Origin: Candidatus Gastranaerophilales bacterium | GTDB taxonomy: Bacteria > Cyanobacteriota > Vampirovibrionia > Gastranaerophilales > Gastranaerophilaceae | Direction of reading: 5' to 3' | DNA: 64,000 nt | Assembly: GCA_944325555.1 (NCBI GenBank) | Contig: CALVAN010000004.1 | Span: forward strand, 62,001-126,000 | Shown: in pieces, positions 62,728-64,000 of the stretch | Layout: each line of letters opens with the position of its first letter | How positions within the stretch are numbered: the first letter of the stretch is position 1 | The notes under the pieces: model-generated | Seen by the model: the letters and a program-made list of their open reading frames with translations, nothing else | Database searches by the model: none | Told to the model about the DNA's origin: nothing | Made by a program: the position numbers and the translations under genes

Positions 62728-63339
62728 TTATCCTTTTTGACAGTATTCAACAAGTTCGTTTTGCCAGTCGTCGACTTTTTCTATATAAAAATCGGCGCCC
62801 TTTTTAAGACACATCTGCCTGTGTTCTTTTTTTGATGAGGCCGTCATTACACCGATAATAGTTGAACTGTCAGACATTTTAGAGAGCTTTACAAGTTCGT
62901 CCAGCAGCAAAAAGCCTTCTCTGTCTGTAGGTATGAATAAATCCATAACTACCATTTTGTATTCTCTCTTTTTAAATTTGTTGATTGCATCATATATTTC
63001 TTTGGCAATTGCAACATCATAACCGAGATTTCTGAACATTACGCCCAGCTGGTATGTGATTACGCCTAAATCATCCACTATTAGCACGGCTTTTTTATTT
63101 TCATCATAATCATCTTCTGCAGATTCTTTAATACCGGTCTGTTTTGTCTTTGAGGAAGCGTTAATCTCTTGTGTATTATCTGATTTAACCTGTCCCATTT
63201 TGCGTTTGATGTCAAGCAGTAAATCTTTTAACAAATCGAGATTAATATTTTTTTCTCCCGGCGGAATTTTGCCTACAAGGCCGTATAAATCTTCCAAAAA
63301 TTCCGTATCAACTTCTATTGTTCTTCTTTCTTCTGACAT
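62728..63339 (-). CDS. Receiver-domain protein
   Basis: A 203-residue protein. The first 80 residues are helical and unrecognised; residues about 85-203 are a receiver domain (VLIVDDLG, phospho-aspartate in MVVMDLF, then GVMTASS and the lysine in FYIEKV). There is no output domain after it, so it works by protein contact, as CheY-type regulators do. It lies upstream of no kinase; a small gene and an HD-GYP gene precede it on the same strand. Confidence 0.85.
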   Translation of the reverse strand: MSEERRTIEVDTEFLEDLYGLVGKIPPGEKNINLDLLKDLLLDIKRKMGQVKSDNTQEINASSKTKQTGIKESAEDDYDENKKAVLIVDDLGVITYQLGVMFRNLGYDVAIAKEIYDAINKFKKREYKMVVMDLFIPTDREGFLLLDELVKLSKMSDSSTIIGVMTASSKKEHRQMCLKKGADFYIEKVDDWQNELVEYCQKG

Positions 63340-63384
63340 ATTTTTTTCGTTTCTATTACTACCAATTATTATAATATGATTTTT

Positions 63385-63573
63385 TTAGAAAAATTGCCAC
63401 CATTTTTTTTTACTTTCCCGTTTTTTAAAGCTGTTCAATGACGTTTTTATGATATTAATCATTTGTATATCCGAAAGGGCAAAATGTTTTTGCAGGTCGT
63501 CAAAATACCTGAGTGCATATTTTTCTGCGGCTTTAAAATTATTATCTTTCCTGTTTAAAAGATTTTCACGCAT
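63385..63573 (-). CDS. Small hypothetical protein
   Basis: A 62-residue protein, helical, with a basic, tryptophan-rich end (KKRESKKKWWQFF). The frame extends upstream to 63621, but AAAGGAG lies 5 nt before the ATG at 63573. It is 45 bp before the receiver-domain gene in the same direction, so possibly cotranscribed. No family is recognised. Confidence 0.65.
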   Translation of the reverse strand: MRENLLNRKDNNFKAAEKYALRYFDDLQKHFALSDIQMINIIKTSLNSFKKRESKKKWWQFF

Positions 63574-63644
63574 TGTTACTCCTTTATACTCTATAATATA
63601 AAGAACCTCAGCGAAAAACATTATCAGAAGGATTAATAATAAGT

Positions 63645-64000
63645 TTAGTTATTTGTGTTTATGGTGGTATCCGATTTTACCAGAGTAACTATACTGTCAA
63701 AACAATCTTCAAACGCTTTCACAACAACCGGGTCAAATTGCGTGCCGGAAGCTTCTTTAATTTTGTTCAAAGCCTCATTAAGCTCAACTTTATTTCTGTA
63801 TATTCTATTGGAAATAATACTGTCAAAAGCATCTGCTACCGCAATAATTCTGGAACCCATAGGAATTTCTTCTCCTTTTATTCCGTACGGATAGCCGGTG
63901 CCGTCATATTTTTCGTGGTGGTATTTTATAATTTCGACAACATCTTTAAGCTGTTTTATATCCTCAAGAATTTTTACGCTGTAAGTGATATGTTTTTTAA
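63645..64000 (-). CDS. HD-GYP phosphodiesterase, C-terminal part
   Basis: The end of a gene that begins outside the window. The HD-GYP signature HHEKYDGTGYP is in frame at about 63890-63925, followed by IAVADAFDSI and EASGTQFDPVVVKAF. HD-GYP domains break down cyclic di-GMP, which controls motility. The domains before it are unknown. The frame stays open to the window end, so an ATG at 63860 is internal and not the start. Confidence 0.88.
   Translation of the reverse strand, partial: KKHITYSVKILEDIKQLKDVVEIIKYHHEKYDGTGYPYGIKGEEIPMGSRIIAVADAFDSIISNRIYRNKVELNEALNKIKEASGTQFDPVVVKAFEDCFDSIVTLVKSDTTINTNN

Overview
The window is a low-GC, gene-dense piece of a chromosome from a flagellated, diderm bacterium. 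The best guess is a member of Vampirovibrionia/Melainabacteria, probably Gastranaerophilales-like, the non-photosynthetic sister group of Cyanobacteria. Reasons: full P-ring and L-ring flagellar genes (so an outer membrane), an LdpA-like iron-sulfur protein otherwise known from Cyanobacteria, small lineage-type proteins with an N-terminal ISFG/VSFKA motif, and an AFTLAEVL-type pilin. The taxonomy is inference from gene content only.

Layout. 0-7 kb: fixC-fixX electron transfer genes, a small acidic protein, recJ, a convergent phosphohexomutase and an orphan sugar-ABC permease. 7-18 kb: gmk, an unusual radical SAM protein, a repeat-rich membrane protein, bioB-ruvA, a ComM/YifB ATPase, fabI, pyk, a DUF2085 protein and a HEAT-repeat protein, most closed by clear intrinsic terminators. 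18.4-22.2 kb (minus strand): a response regulator and histidine kinase followed by flgB-flgC-fliE. 22.5-22.8 kb: RNase P RNA, then about 0.7 kb of structured non-coding repeats. 23.6-32.2 kb (minus strand): one flagellar operon, transglycosylase-flgF-flgG-flgA-flgH-flgI-flgJ-(flgM slot)-flgN-flgK-flgL. 32.4-41.6 kb: oligopeptide permeases, MgtC-like, TPR, acyltransferase and LysM proteins, then hpt-tilS-LdpA-like on the minus strand and a pilin. 41.6-47.5 kb (minus): a UmuC polymerase, a LexA-like repressor with its operator, a membrane glycosyltransferase pair, coaE and cysS. 47.8-57.7 kb: a NhaD/ArsB-type permease, a hybrid-cluster-protein homologue that has lost its metal ligands, a two-domain M16 protease, an Fmt-like formyltransferase, a YvyF-like zinc protein and a TPR-glycosyltransferase. 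57.7-59.1 kb: three tRNA genes with odd repeats, then a HEPN/MNT pair. 59.2-64 kb: divergent murT and folC, two response regulators, a small protein and the C-terminal part of an HD-GYP phosphodiesterase cut by the window end.

Three points stand out. First, the two flagellar transcription units share a 41-bp element with fixed internal spacing, ending 72-73 nt before the start codon in both; each also has an ACCA/TGGT inverted repeat farther upstream. The flagellar genes therefore look like a co-regulated regulon. Second, several genes (lexA-like, ldpA-like, oppB-like, folC, murT, the sugar permease, bioB) have a -10 hexamer 6-7 nt before the start codon and no Shine-Dalgarno site, which predicts leaderless mRNAs beside many genes with strong SD sites. 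Third, the 536-residue protein at 49.5-51.1 kb follows hybrid cluster protein (Hcp) along its length yet lacks the seven hybrid-cluster ligands as aligned by eye.

All family calls come from reading motifs by eye; no database search was run.
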